Shown piece after piece: positions 1 through 13,311 of a stretch of DNA of 64,000 nucleotides. The first letter of the stretch is position 1; every line of letters starts with the position of its first letter. The stretch spans positions 28,880,707 through 28,944,706 of the forward strand of contig NC_089852.1 of NCBI RefSeq assembly GCF_036373705.1. The letters run 5' to 3'. The position numbers and the translations under genes were made by a program. Source of the DNA: Amia ocellicauda. Its lineage: Eukaryota; Chordata; Actinopteri; Amiiformes; Amiidae. Under the pieces are notes generated by a model that saw nothing but the letters and a program-made list of their open reading frames with translations, searched no databases and was not told the DNA's origin.

Positions 1-448
1 GCTCCCTAGCCAAATGTGGAGGAGGGGCGGGAGGGGAGGGTGTTTACGCCTCCTCCCTTCTTATAACGTCACTTAACCCCCGCCTCCCACCCGCCCCACT
101 AGCCAACCAGACCACGCTACTGGGTGCCACTAGATTGACACCTACAATTAACAAATCCCCTTTTTTTTTTTTTTTTTTCGTTTGGAGGGGTTGGTGGTCT
201 CGCCGTCACTCACGCACCGCCGAGCCAACCCTGTGCCCACCTCTCCCCCAATGAGCGCTGTGCAGGGCGGGCGGCGGGATCGTGGGCGGCGTCGTGAGTG
301 GAGCCGCGCTGTCACTGGCGTTATTGTTCAGTCGGGGCTGGAGCGGAACGACCGGAGGATTTGAGAGGAGACAAGCTTTGATACAAACTTCAACCCCCCC
401 CGCCCCCTGCATCCGTGGATTTGCCGTCCGTGTTTCTTTCTCCAAAAG
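1..448 (+). promoter_or_regulatory. jup: Probable jup promoter and non-coding first exon
   Basis: GC- and CpG-rich sequence at the head of the window. It contains a TATA-like TTATAA with an adjacent ACGTCAC half-CRE at about 60-71, a poly-T run at about 160-178 and a CCAAT box near 246. The segment ends in a good splice donor (CCAAAAG then gtaact) after base 448. The first downstream exon that carries the jup start codon begins at 13,274, so this is a reasonable 5' UTR exon spliced across a 12.8-kb intron. The transcription start is not defined, and the pairing with the jup exon is inferred from strand and position only. Confidence 0.4.
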
Positions 449-1811
449 GTAACTCGCCTTTTAAACTCCCCGGTGTCGCTGGCTGCTGCTGCTGCCGCTT
501 TCAAGGAGAAAGTGCTCCGTACTTTTGCGTGCGCCGGTGCTCACGGTCCTCCGGCACAGGAGACGGTGGCCAGGCAGCACAGTACAGTGAGATACAGTTT
601 GGGTATGCCATTTTATTTGAGTGTTCACTTTGCTATCTATTTTAACCACTTGTTTAGTTATTGCATTGCACGAATGGCTGTTTTAAATATCTAGTTACGC
701 CTGCGGTGTTGTATGTGTGCGTCTACTTCTGTGTCATTGTAGAAAGGCTTTTTTTCAGCGATACCGAAAACAACTGCTAAAACGAATCTGCTGGATTTCT
801 CTCGGAGTCTCTCGGTGTGTTATTGTATTTGTAATAATATAAACTAGGTCTTGATTGCGTGTAGGAAATGCGATCTGCCGTAAATATTTCTCTTTCGGTT
901 TATATTGCTCAGTCAGGTGTGTTGCTGGTATAGGAGGGAGAGCGCAGTGTGGTGGGGGGGATGTTTTGCGTGCTTTCTGATCCAGTTTCGTGTAACATTT
1001 TCTGTCTGCTGTGGGCTGTGCCTCAAAAGTTACATCATGTGCAACAGACGCGCTGGAACAATACCCGGGGCTGTGGGACCATGGCAGGCCTGGCGGCAGG
1101 GAACTCCCACGACCCCCGGGCAGCGCAGCGCCAGAGCCCCGGGGATCCCCGCCACGGGAAACGCGCAGGTTGAACGAGCATAACAGAGAGCGAACAAGAG
1201 CCGGGGTGGGGTTAGTCGGGCGGGGTGGTTGAGGCACAGGTGGTTCCTTGGTTGGACAATGCAGTGTGATTATGGGGAACATGTTCCAGGTTGCTTCCCT
1301 AGATGGTGAGTGCAGCCCAGCCCAGGCGCAGGTCGGGGCAGTGTGGGGGCCGTGTGGGACCGGGCTCCCGCCGCCACACCTCACACCCCACAGGTTGGGC
1401 TAGATCTTAGCGCAAGTTCAGTTCTGAGAAGTCTGCACCTGCCTTCATGTGCCCATGCGTGAATAGATTAGGCTTTCCAAGTTCAGGTCCAAATTCCAAC
1501 TTGGGTGCATGCTGTTACAATAGTAATGGTTATTATATAACAGCCTCACACAAGCATTACACGGGCTTGCTAGCTAATATGTTTTTTAATTGGTTAATGT
1601 ATGGAACTTTATCATGGTTGGGATTGTATGTATAGTTTATTACTGTCTGTACGAGCATGCGTCCATTGAGACAGTGAATAGAGGCTGTTGTTAACTAACC
1701 CCCCCCCTTTGTTTTGCTCGATTATTCACGCTGACCGGGCGGGTCTGTTTCAATGTAAACAAGCCCCCGCCCTAATGAGACGCGCTGAGAGTGCTGGTGA
1801 TTCGCTGATTG

Positions 1812-1819
1812 TGACGTCA
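1812..1819. promoter_or_regulatory. Full palindromic CRE (TGACGTCA)
   Basis: A perfect CREB/ATF consensus flanked as GTGACGTCAC, in a moderately CpG-containing part of jup intron 1. It could mark an internal promoter or enhancer. A single 8-mer is weak evidence on its own. Confidence 0.25.
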
Positions 1820-4800
1820 CTTTCAACTTCATTCGTGTCCTGTCGCTGTTTGTACTTGACTCTAGTGCGCTCCTCTCAGGTGAACCGCAGCGCCGGTTAC
1901 GAAACGTCGCCCTCCATGTTGCACAAGGTGTGGTTCCATACCTGAGTTACCTGCGCTCACTGTACTCTATTGTACAGTGTGTACATGCCTGTACTGCGTT
2001 ATGTACTGTACTTTACTGCACTGCTCTGTGATGTTCTTCCATGTGTGAAGGCCTCTGGGTTCTGCCTGCTCAGCTCTCCAGCCTCTCTGATCAGATCTTC
2101 ACTGTGTCTTGGAGGCAGTCTGGCTGCCAGAGATGGTTTCTCAGATACTGCTCTTTCCCTCTCCTTGTGGTTAGAAACCACACCAGTCCAAACTTGTTTA
2201 AACTGGTATGGGTGCGCTACCTCTCAGCCCCAGGGAGAGCAGAGCAGCAGCAAGTGCAGATGCTGTGCTGCTGCTGCTGTTTAAATATAGCTTTTTGTGT
2301 GTGATTCCAATTTAATCGATTGTTAAGTAAGCTGCCTATAGTGAGTTATTTGGGTGGGGTGGGTGGGGTGGGGGGGGTAGGGGGTTGTCTGCCTCCCATG
2401 CAAGCGATTAATTAAATACAAGAAAGTGAGTACCCCCGAGCGAAGCTGTGTGTGAAGTCAGCCATTAGTTCAGTTCTGCGCTGTGCTGTGGGGGAGAGCA
2501 AGAGAGCCAGGAGCAGCTGTCAGCACTGGGCCGGTGGCAACTGAGCCACAACTGCTGAGCGGAACAAAACAGACAATGAGCAGAATACCCAGCATTCCAG
2601 TGCGGCCGCGGCGTGCGCAGGCCAGCGCTCCATCCCGCACAGCCTACCCCAGCAGTGGGAGAGAGGCAGAGCGAGGGTGTTGACATCGCCAGGCCTACAC
2701 AACGCCACAGTGTTAGTGCTTAAATCCAGCTTTCAGGGTTGGAAGCCAGCTCAGTGCACAGCTGCTGGGACGCGCGGGCGTGTGGAGAGGTCAGAGAGGG
2801 GTCAGGGCCCAGTCGGTCTGCTTCACTGCCATAACGCCCTCTGTTGACGCTGCACGTGTGGCCAGTGGCCCAAACCCCCATCTTCCTTAAAACAGTTCTA
2901 ACAGACTTCTGTCTATTCCAACCTGTTGATGTATGTTGTTCATTTATGTAATACTCTCTGTAGAGTTAATATGCTAAGATGTCTCTTGCTTTTCCTCTCT
3001 CACTCCGTGTCTCCCCATACCTCTCTTCGGTCTCGGCCCGTATGTGTGTGCAGGCGTGCCGTAAAGCGTGTGGTGCTGTAATGCCAGGGGTTTTGTGTGG
3101 AGCAGATGGCACCTTCCCACAGCAGCTTGTGGTAGATCAGATCTTTAAAACTATGCCACTCTTGAGGGGGGCAAATGGAGGGAGGTGGGGGCGACTGGTT
3201 ACTTTTATGTATTTTATTTGGTTGTTTGTTTAATGTGTGGTCGGAGAGGGAGGGAGGCTATGCTGTCTGGCTGTGCTGGAGTGTCGCCCTCATGCTCCAG
3301 ATGCTGTCTCCCACAGTGGGTCAGCCAACAGTCCCCACAGCTCAGCCCTGACCTGCGGTCATTTTGCACACATCCACAGCAGGCACTCTGTGCAAAGAAC
3401 TGACTTTTTAAAAATGTTTTCTTGTATTTAATTCAGTCACCATAAAAAAAAATATATATAATTTGAAATTTAATTCCTGAAACGTGCTGCTAGTCAGGTT
3501 CCTCCCAGCCCTGCAGCCTCCGCTTATTTAACGAGTGACCCCAATGAGCAGGCGGAGAAGGGAGGGAGGAGTGTTCCCCGGCTCAGCCCTGTCCTGCAGT
3601 GCAGGTGTGCGAAAGGCATCCCTCTCCCACCTGCTGCACCTGTGCTCTTTACTGTGCCGTCGTCTCTGCCCGTGTGTGCCAGTCCGTTACCGTGCTGTCG
3701 GAGCTTGGGGTGAGGGTGACCTCAGAGGAAGCAGACCCCCTATGGAGCAGATACATGCGAACGAGGTCACAAATAGTTCTGTCTCCATCGTTGTTGTGTG
3801 GCCCGTGAAGCGGCTGTAGCTGTAGACGTCCGTGTCCTGGCCTGGATTCAGAGCAGTCTGTTATTTACTGCTCTGTGGGTCAGGATGACCGTAATCCTGG
3901 ATATTGTCCTGCTCTAGCGAGAGAAGAGGCTATTAAATACACTGTGCTCTATAAATACCTCTAAAAAAAAAAAACAGAGATCCATTGAAGAGCTTGTCAT
4001 TATGAATGCTTATCCCCCCGCCCCCCCGCGGCCCTGTTTTTAATAGGGTGTTTAATTGCTTTTGGAAGGCACATTACAAAGGCTAGGCCCTAATCCTCTT
4101 AAACACAGCCTCTCTGTGCAGATGTGAGTGTATGTTTTTATCGGGGGGCGCTGAGCACTAATCGCCGCGCTCGTATGCCTGTGCAGAGCAGAGCGCCGAT
4201 CCCTGCTCCCTCGGCCCTCGGTTCTCCAGCCTGGCTCCACACACGGCTACAGCCCTGCCCCTGAGGTACTGGGGCTGTGTAGGCCGGCGCTGCAGAGGGA
4301 GATGCAGACGGAGAGAGAGAGGATGGGGAAGAAAGAGAAGATGGGGAGAGACAGACCAAGAGAGAAGAGAAGATCCTATTATCACTGCCCTGAAACCCAG
4401 TCTCTGCAGTGATAAACTGTACAATTTCTCAATAATACAGCATGCCTACCCCCTCCTCTTTCCCCCGGAGTTGAGTTAAGATTTAATAGCAGATTCCCTA
4501 ATCCCCATTTGACCGTGTAAACAGACCAGAGGAATCTGCTTATCAGACGGCAGCAGTCTTCTTTGTGCAGATTAGCGTAGCATCGCTGTGCTAATCCACC
4601 CAGCTTAGAACTGCGCCGAAACCCGAGCCTGTTCATGCAGGTAATGAGGACCCTGCAGTGCTCTTTCACTCTTTCTCTCTCTTTCAATCTCTCGTTCTTT
4701 CCCCCCCCCGCATCTATCTTTCTCTCCCTCCCTCCCTCCCTCTCTCTCGCTGTGGCTGTGTTTATATACCTGTTCCTGGTGTTGCTCTTATCCATGCTGT

Positions 4801-4973
4801 CACGTGGCTCGGCCTGCGTAGCAGCCTGTCCTAGCATGTGATGTTAGCCAAATGTAATTCAATTCACCGAACCATTAACCTGAGCAGATAAGGGAGTGCA
4901 GGGGGGGAGGGCAGAACGAGGCGGAGTGTTACACTTTGTTTGGTTATTTGGTTTTACCTCTCACTCTCTCTAT

Positions 4974-5118
4974 GTCAAATTCAAATTTAGAGGTTGATTT
5001 ATTGACCTGACCAGCAGGAGCCAAAGCAGTTTTACACTACATAAAATAAGTGAATAACAGGAATAACAGCAAAATAATTACATAAAATATAGATGCATAG
5101 TATACACACACACACACC
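4974..5118. repeat. AT-rich dispersed-repeat-like segment ending in (CA)n
   Basis: The stretch reads as a degenerate oligo-AAATTCAAAT start, a TTTATTG motif, an AT-rich body and a short (AC)n tail. Similar signatures (AAATTCA with TTTATTGGC or AGCATTTACA) recur near 11,670-11,770 and 27,236-27,345, so these may be old copies of one interspersed repeat. The family is not identified. Confidence 0.25.
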
Positions 5119-7751
5119 CGTCTCTCTCACATTCTCTCTCACTGTTGGGCAATTGGTTACCTGTGAGTCAGAAGAGTCCCCTGGGTGGCCACGTCCCTGT
5201 GGCCCCAATGTGGTGGAGCAGGAAGTGGCCCTTAGCCTGAGCAGCCTGAGACCGCACTCACACAGTCAAAATAATCCCTCGTAGCACAATGGGATGCCCC
5301 CCACCCCGGTGAGCGTGCAATGGGAGATAATGTCCTGTGGTCTCTCCTCGCCATCTCCCCCCCTCCCCTGCAGTTGGGAGAAAGCTGTGGTGAGATTGAT
5401 TTTCACAGGAAAGTGCTTTGGGACTCATTAGGCCCCTGGGGTTGAGCTGCTGCAGTATTAATGGATCTGGGGGGGGGTGGTGCAGAGGTGGTCCTGGGAG
5501 GGGGCACCTGGAGGGAGATTACTTTTATCATTCTTTATTCAACCAGCTCAAAAGTGTACATTCTGACTGCTGGAGACATGGTGGGAGAAGATCAGACCGT
5601 TGTGTGTGCAGTAACAATTTATAGAAGTTCACTGGGGACTGTCAAACCTGCGTTGCAGTGGAACGCATTACAGTGCTGTGGGGAGCTGCAAAATGACCTT
5701 GTACAGAGATTAACTTTTCACAGGGACCCAGTTGAAACCCTTGCTGTTCTTGTATGCAGCCTAGGGGCTGTGCGATGTGTTGCGGGGAGGGGTGGGCTGT
5801 TGTGTTTACAGAGACAGAACAGCAAGTTGACAGGCAGCTGGGAGATGGCCAGGAAACAGCAGGGACAGGAGAGACAGGGACGCACCAGCCTGCTCCTCCC
5901 GCCCGTCTGGACAACTGTGTTCGACTTGTGCTTTTTCTTGGGAATTTGAATGAGGGGGAGGGAGAGTTGGGGAGGGGGAGAGAGAGTTGGAGAGAGAGGA
6001 GTTGGGGGAGGGAAAGTTTGAGAAGGAGAGAGGGGGAGGGGGGGAGTGGAAAAAATGCCACTGATTGTACACTGGCAGTGACATACTTTCACTTCTCTCC
6101 CATTGAAAGTTACTGTAGTCCACTCCCCTCTCCCCTTGCGCTCTCTCTCTCTCTCTCTCCTGTCACAGTCGTTCTGTCAGGCAGAGTCTTTGTTTAACTG
6201 TATTAGAGCCTGGAGCCTCTTCATTGACTTCCTACTGCGGACGCCTTCATCACACTATTGAATCCACTGCCATTTCAGATTAGTGTATCTCTCTCTCTCT
6301 CGCCTGACTCTCTGAAAACTCCCTCTCTGAGTCTCTCTTTCTCTTCTCCGTCTCTGTATCTCTGGCTCTCTTGCTATCTCTGACTCACTCTGTGACTCCC
6401 TCTTTTATCACCTGGAGGGGGAGGGGGGGTGTACGGCCTTCAGCTGTTTAATTTCCCAGGTTATGAGTTGGGTGGGGGTTGGCGTCACAGGAGTTCCTGG
6501 CAGTGATTAAGCCGAGGGAGCTCAATGTCTAACAGGCTCTCTAGTGTTGAGATCCAGCCCCTCCCTGAGTCCTATCAGCCGCAGACTACAAAGCCATTTC
6601 TCTTCAGGACAGCAGAAGAAAAAAAAAACGAATTTCCTCAAAGATAAGATAATCTCTACCAGAGCCTGTCCCCGAACTTCAGAAGGCTCATTTACAAAGA
6701 TCCGGCTGTCCGGAAATGGGGTTTTTAGCTCAGTTGGCAGGACCCTGGGGAGCCGCTTTCACTAATTAATAATTCATATGTTAATTAAATAACAGTCGTA
6801 GTAAAGGAGGAGAAAACGATAGAACTAAAGCACCACCAAATGATTAAAGTCCAAGGTCTCGGCTGTTCCCTGCACCGGTGTGCCCATGCTTGACCCGTGC
6901 CTGGAGCCGGGCACTGCGTCCCATTGGTCAGGCCAAGCCAGGTCAGTTTTAGTTTGTCCATGAGGGTGCTATAGCCAAGGGGCCTGGATAGCTCGGGCTA
7001 GCAGTGGCCTTATCTGAGGATGTTCGTGCACAGAGGTGAAAAGACGCATTCGTGATCATTCATGACTGGCCCTGTGGGGCATGGAGATGCTGCCCAGACC
7101 TGGGCTTATTAAGCAGACTGGGCCCTTGCTCTTGCTGATGTTGTCTTTGTTGCCGTTCTGTTGCTGTTGCTGTTGTTGTTGTTGCTGCTGGTGGCGGCGG
7201 CGTGGCGTTTGGAGAGCCGGAGCAGCGCAATGTCTATGTAGGTCAGTTGTGTCGCTGAGTGCCGGAGGTGAGCACTGACTCATCTCGCCAGCCCAGGGCA
7301 GCAGCTTTCAGAGAGACCGCAATGGCAAGTGCGCGCTGTTCTCTCCCTCCCTCCGTCTCTCTGCAGCACAACACACTGTGAAATCCCTTTGAACCCTGAC
7401 AAAAGGCCGAAATCCTTAACCGTGCACTGGTGAGGAGAGGCAGCTAAACGGTTACAGTTGGGGATCAAGACCCCCTGTCCTTGTCTACTGGCTGGCCCCC
7501 CGCCCCAAGTTGATTAACTGTCTGTGCGCGTTACCCATGGCCTGTCAGAGGAACTCGCGCCTGAATTCTTGAAGAAAGTTTGCCCCCCAACCCCCCTCAC
7601 TCGCTCACACACTCATTCGCGCTCGCCTGAACCTCTGCCTCCCAGATCCCATTGAAATATTCATTGGCTGTCACTCCGCTCTGCACGCTGTGATTCACTC
7701 ATGCATACCTCCAGGGCGCTAATGAGCCAGGCTGCCTTGCACAGGGCAGCC

Positions 7752-7843
7752 GCTGCCACTTCCTACCTGCACAACAGACCCCATGGTCAGAGGGGTGGTG
7801 GGGAGGGGGGGGGGGGTCTGTTGCGCAGGTAGGAACTGGCAAC
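7752..7843. repeat. 31-bp inverted repeat with 30-nt G-rich spacer
   Basis: The left arm is 7,752-7,782 and the right arm 7,813-7,843. The arms are complementary at 28 of 31 positions; the core shared word is TTCCTACCTGC, then CAACAGACCCC with one mismatch between them. The spacer includes a G-run. The structure lies in jup intron 1. It could fold into a roughly 92-nt hairpin RNA or be a snap-back (template-switch) duplication. No known microRNA seed is claimed. Confidence 0.75.
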
Positions 7844-10800
7844 GTCCCTGTAACCCACCCCCCCAAAACACAACCCACCTCCCACAGGTCCCACCCACAC
7901 AGTGCCGGCTGACCCTGGACATGGCTTCTGGGTGTCAGTAGTGCAGCCCCTGAAAACAGGCATCTGCAACCACAAAGTCTTCCCTCTCTCTCTCCATTTC
8001 TTTTAATCTTTCTTAACCCCTTTTAGCCCCTTGCTGCTGCGGGGTTGGCTCTGTGCTCGGTGGCATCTTGCTGCTCGGTGTGCATCTGTCTGCAGCCAGC
8101 CTGAGACTTGCCACTGGCTTGGAGAATGCATGACATGTGGGAGAGCGAGGGAAGGGAAGGGAAGGGAAGGGAAGGGGAGGGGGGTTGGAGTCGACTGCTG
8201 TTCTCCCTCAGCGCTGGTTACCTGGTTACCTCTCTGTGGCAACACATGGCAGCAAGCATGGGCAGTCTATGCCCCCTTGTGCCACCTGAGCTGATGTCTG
8301 AAATCACTTCTGTTCACATCAGTCAGGCAGTGGGAGAGAGGAGAGGGATGCATTGAATTGAACTGACACACAGAGCCAGATCTGGAGGAAGGGGGGAACA
8401 GTTCAGTAATGTTGCAGAGGTTGATATCGGTGGGGGCTTGGGAGCGGGCCAGGGGCTCGCAGTGATGGGGAGTTCAATCTGAGTTGCACGGAGTGATGGG
8501 AGTAGACTCTAGCACGCTCTCCTACGTGCCGTTTGTGATTTCTCCGCTAACTGTTTGGTGTTGTAGCAATTTTCTGTTGGCGTTTGTGTGATAATCTGTT
8601 TAACAGTTATTCTGCCTGCACGTTCACATACTGCCGCAAATCTCAGTTTGCAGGTGTGCCTGTGTGTGTGTGCGCGTGATGTACATCCATGTGACCATGT
8701 ATATTTTGCAGGACCCTTTCAACGCAGTTATGCTGCTGCAGACAGACCCATTGAAACTCATTAGCCCCCCAGATAAAGTGGCTGTAGGGCTCTCTGAATA
8801 GCTGGGCCAGAATATACCTGTGCTGTAATGGCACAGTGCAGCACTCTTAGCATGCAGCGTAATGGGTGTGAAACAGCTGGAATGAGAACCCCAGCCTAAT
8901 GGACATCAAAGTAGAGCCAGTACAAATAGATGAAGTGATTGTTCGAAATAGCCAGAGTTCCTGTGCAGCACAGTGACGCTACAGTCCTGCTCGGGGCCCT
9001 CCAAGGCGCTAATGGACGCAGATTGTGGAGGCTGAGAGTTGCGTAGATGAAAGTCTCTCCTCCACACTCTACCTAGCTCTCTCTCTACCCCCCCCCACTT
9101 TCTTCGGAGACATTCAAATTATCGTGCTGCATCGCAAGTCTTCTGAGCGTTGTGCGAGACCGTGTACGTGCCGGTGTGCGCGTGTATGTCTAAAGGGAAA
9201 ATGAACTGAGAGTTTTACTGAGCCCTGTGGTATTCATTTTCTTCGAGAGGAGCGGAGGTATTTCTCGCTGGAGCTTGGGAGCCTCCGCACCTCTTCGCAG
9301 ACTGGTGTCTGGTCCTGCTGCTGCTGCTGCTTAGTTTTTCACTCTGACTCGACTTTTAACAGATCAGCAGAATGAGGAGAGAGGGGAGAGGGAGAGGAGG
9401 CATGCAGGTGTGTTGTGGTTTCCCAGTAGTGCTACCTGCAGCTGGGTGTACCAGCGGGCCTCTGCGTGGCTGACAGGTGGAGACTGCGGCCCCGGCATCC
9501 CTCCCCCTCCTGTTCCCTGGTGCTTAGCGCTCAGGGGCTGGCTGCCTGGTCAGCACTCAGGAATTTCTCAGCCTTGTTTCTCCTGCTCCCCGTGTTCCTA
9601 CCGCTGGTGTCTAAACAGTCTTAAATCAGTATGCACTGGAAGAGGGAGGGGTGGGGGGGCTGCCCTGTTATACAGATGCCTTATAGCATGAGCTGGCAGG
9701 GGCCCTGGCATCACCACTTATCTGACTTGCAGAAATCTAGACACTGCCAGGCAGCACTGAGGCTGAGGGAATAACACACACACACACACTTTCTCTATCC
9801 CTCCTGCTCCCACACTGCTGTAGCTGTCCTGCCTGCCGCTGTGCTCTGCAGCCCCGGTGACGGGAGCAGATAAGGGCAGCAATGATTAACTGTTTGGGTT
9901 GAGTGTGAGCAGTGCAGTGAGCCTGGGGGCAAAGGGCAGCTTCCTCAGTCCAGCCAGGGGAGCGGCACCAACCGCACTCCTCCTCACCACGGCTGTGCTC
10001 AGTCTCTATTCTCTTGCCCCTGGTTTGTTTTTCTGAGCAACCACTGAATACTATGGAAGCATAATAGGGCCACGTAGGGAGTGTTTTATCTCTCTCGAAG
10101 AGGGGGCACGCAGGGGAGTTATAGTCTGAGAAAAAAAGTCACAATAAACTTCTGAGAAGTGCATCTGCCCATTACTCGATAGTTCCTCCTGCACAAAGGC
10201 TATTACTTTGTTAAAATCCAAATGGTTTCTCCTTCTGAAAAGGTCCAGCCAAAGAATTTCTAAAGAAATTCAAAAATAACTATTACAGCTTTCATTTGAT
10301 CCATTTTAAAGAAGCCCCAGTTAATAACTTGGAATCTCAGAAATTCTGACTTCTGAATTTTCAGAATATAACCCCCCTGCACTTTGAAAGAGGAAAAAAC
10401 TAAACAAAACAAAAAAACATTCCCTACGTGGCACAAATATGCATCTGTAGAATACAGAATGTGTGCGTTAATAAGAGTAATTTATGTAAAATGAAGTCTC
10501 AATATGTCTCTGGTGTTAAGGTTAAGATTCCCAGCATATCCATGTGTCCCATTAATGTTGCGCACAGGGCTAATAGGATTAATGCTAGTCGAGTAGCTCC
10601 TGCAAGTGTACATTACAGTTCGGTGGGGGAGGGAGGGGTGCAACAGCAGGAACCATAGCACCTCAGTCTTGGAAGTCTAGTGTGACAGTGATTTCTTCTG
10701 TTCAGAGGCTTGTGGTTTTGTGTGGCATCGCTGCCCATGTCTGGAGCTCACCATCCACTTGTCAGCTGTGCATTTTTAATTGCGCAGCTCTCTGGGATGC

Positions 10801-11170
10801 CAGCACTACAGATAGATGGATGGATAGATAGACTGAAAGAGAAACATGAAATGCAGGATGAAGAGAAAAAAACTAATCAGTACTGTGTTGTGATGTGATG
10901 CATGTTAGTGTAGCGTGTCACTTCCCCAAACACATGTAGTGGCGCTGAGACGCGGCTAATCGTGCCTGGCAGCGGGGGGGAGCCCCTGCCCTCTGTGCAG
11001 ATCTGCCACCACTGGTCAAATAGTGACCCACGCAGCAGCTGTGCTCCCAGCAGCTGTCAGCAGCCTGGCTAATCCGCTCTCACACAGGGTCCTCTGTCCA
11101 CACTGGCCCGGCCCTGTGAGCCGTGTGGAGGAGCCCGCTGTCCCCGGGTGGACTCGGGTCCGATTCCCAG

Positions 11171-11210
11171 GGCTCTGACCACTGGGCCGATGCAGCCAGT
11201 GGTCAGAGCC
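11171..11210. repeat. Perfect 15-bp inverted repeat, 10-nt loop; possible tRNA-SINE A-box
   Basis: GGCTCTGACCACTGG at 11,171-11,185 is matched exactly by its reverse complement at 11,196-11,210. On the minus strand the left arm reads like a pol III A-box (GGCCCAGTGGTCAGAGC). GGGTCCGATTCC just upstream at about 11,156 resembles a B-box on the plus strand. A degenerate tRNA-derived SINE head is possible, but the two box-like words are on opposite strands, so this is not called as a tRNA. Confidence 0.6.
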
Positions 11211-11669
11211 AGCTTCCGGTGCTGGGGGGCGTCTGTGTGCAGTGGGCGTGGGGCTCCTGTCTGACCCTGAACAAGCACAGGCAGACACAGCACTTCTGAC
11301 TCACTGGAAAAAAATGTTTGTGCAGATGGCCGTGTGTTTTTGTTCCCCTGATTATTATTATTATTGTACAATTATATTTTACGGTTTAATATATAGTAAC
11401 AGAATAAGAACAGACGTTCTCTGGCTCTGTTGGTGAAACTAGTTCTGTTTCTGGAGTGGCTGCAGACTGGCGCTGGACATGGTGCTGCCGTGCAGACCAT
11501 TTGTTTAACTCGTTTCCTGTTTGCTGGATCTGAGGATGGATCCCTGAATGGGGACACCAGTGACAGGAAGTTACAGGAGAGAGAGGAAAGAGCAGAGGGA
11601 AGGAGGGGGAGAAAGAGAGAGGAAAGAAGGGTGAGAGAGAGAGGAGAGAGGGTTCTCTTGCTCTTTCTT

Positions 11670-11775
11670 TCAAATTCAGAACAAGCTTAATAGGCACGAA
11701 AACTTGACAAGTGTTTCCAAAGCATTTACAGATAGACAATATAATAAATAAATATAAAGTAAAAGTGTAAAAGAG
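11670..11775 (+). repeat. Diverged interspersed repeat fragment
   Basis: The segment has the order AAATTCAGAACAAGC, GGCACGAAAACTTGACAAGTG, CCAAAGCATTTACA, then an AT-rich tail. This resembles the 3' end of a common fish interspersed repeat. The identification is by impression only. Confidence 0.3.
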
Positions 11776-12126
11776 TTAAATATCTCTTCCTCCCACACAC
11801 TCTGACCAGCCAGTCTCCTACCCTGCACTCCCACACCCCCAGAGATCAGGTGTCTGCAGCTGCCATTCCTTCCCCTGCCCCCCCCCTTCCCTTCACCACC
11901 ACTCCCTTTCACATGCCAGAAACCCCCTCAAACCCTGCTCCACCCCTCCGTCTCCTTGCATTCCTCTGTAACTACACTGCCTGGTAATTATATTGCACCT
12001 TCAGCATGGCTAACCTCGCGGACACCAGTACAAGCAGTGAGCCTGAAGGGGTGAAGGGGGGGGTGGCCAGGGGGGAGACTGTATATAGGCCGAGAGCCTC
12101 GCGTCTCCATGGCCATGTTGCCTTGA

Positions 12127-12174
12127 GGACAGGGTGGAGGACAGGGTGGAGGACAGGGTGGAGGACAGGGTGGA
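12127..12174 (+). repeat. 12-bp minisatellite, four tandem copies
   Basis: GGACAGGGTGGA is repeated four times in a row with no mismatch, followed by a degenerate copy. It sits in the last part of jup intron 1. Confidence 0.85.
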
Positions 12175-13311
12175 AGACCGGGAGTGTGACAGAGTGAGAC
12201 GCCAAAAACCCCAGCGTGTGTCGGTGCACGTCTAGTCTCCACTCTCCTTGGCTCCTGATGTTGTGCGCTGTGTGGCAGGAAGCTGTGTTTTTTTTTGGGG
12301 GGGGGATGATGGGAGCAGCAGCACAATGGGAAGCTGCAGGAAAGCCACAGTCCAGTCCACTCCTTCCTGCCGGCTTGTTCCTGGCAACCGGACACTGCGG
12401 GGTGGGGGGGAGGGGCAGGCAAGCAACACAGCACAGCCATTCAAACCCCCTGTGGCACTACAGCCTGGCCCCTGGGACTTTTAGGCAGTTACACTCCAAG
12501 GCAGCAGGAAAGCAGCTCTGTCCAGAGAGTGTCGAGAGAGTGAGGGAAGCACTTGCATTGTTTGTGCTGGTATCAGGTTACCCCCTCCCTGCTGCTCCCT
12601 CCCAAGCTCTGGGGACGATAGGGCTGTGTGGGAGGGAGGGAGAGGGGGAGTGACGGAAGGGAGGAGGGAAGGAGACAGAGGGTCTTACCAAACCAGTTAA
12701 TCCTGCTCTCTGTGCCCCGCCCAATCAGACGGGTTGCTTCAAGTCCTGTGGCTGGGGGAGTAGAGGTCAGGTCAGGAGTGATTTACCAGCATTCCAATCC
12801 AAGGTTCTTAGTTTTAGAACTCAGGAACAACTGCACGTGGTTAACCCCTTCAGAGCGGCACTGAAATGTCTGTTTTTGGATCTTCCAGAGTGTGATAGTA
12901 TGTGTGTTTGTACGCAAGTCTTTGTGCATGTCTTTCACATTAAGATGTTGACGGTGCTGTCTATTCTCCATGGTTAGCTGTTTATAGGGCTGTCTCTTCA
13001 CTCTGTATCCTGTCAGCACTCAGACCCTGTGTTCCCAGAGGAAATGCTGATTTTATTTATTCTTAGGAAATAAATAGTAGTAATAATGATCAAAGGAGGT
13101 AAAAAATTGTCCGGCTGCTGTTATAAATAACTCCTGTGTTGTCACTGAGGAGGGTGGCAGGTAGTTTTACTCTGATCATCGCAAAAACAAAACTGAGTTG
13201 TGCGTTGATGAAGATTGCTGGCTCTTATGCATGTCCTGGCTGTCTATCTAACGGTCTGTTTGTCTGTCCACAGGTGGTGTTCTGTGCAGCTGTGATTGAG
13301 ACGAGGCGAAG

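Larger units (their letters stand above)
449..13273 (+). other. jup: Long first intron of jup (putative)
   Basis: About 12.8 kb without a convincing coding exon on either strand. It has GT-rich and CT-rich low-complexity patches, CTG/TTG runs near 7,147-7,190 and 9,318, and a G-rich run at 2,352-2,378. It also holds a full CRE at 1,812, two inverted repeats (7,752-7,843 and 11,171-11,210) and a 12-bp minisatellite at 12,127. The short open frames here have no family signature. A large first intron in a junctional gene would be a plausible place for enhancers, but none can be proved from sequence. Confidence 0.45.

Noticed and set aside
4382..4837. Minus-strand 151-codon open frame
   Set aside because: Low-complexity (GA)n-derived sequence with no family features, within jup intron 1.
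11110..11200. tRNA gene
   Set aside because: A-box-like and B-box-like words lie on opposite strands and no cloverleaf with acceptor stem can be drawn.
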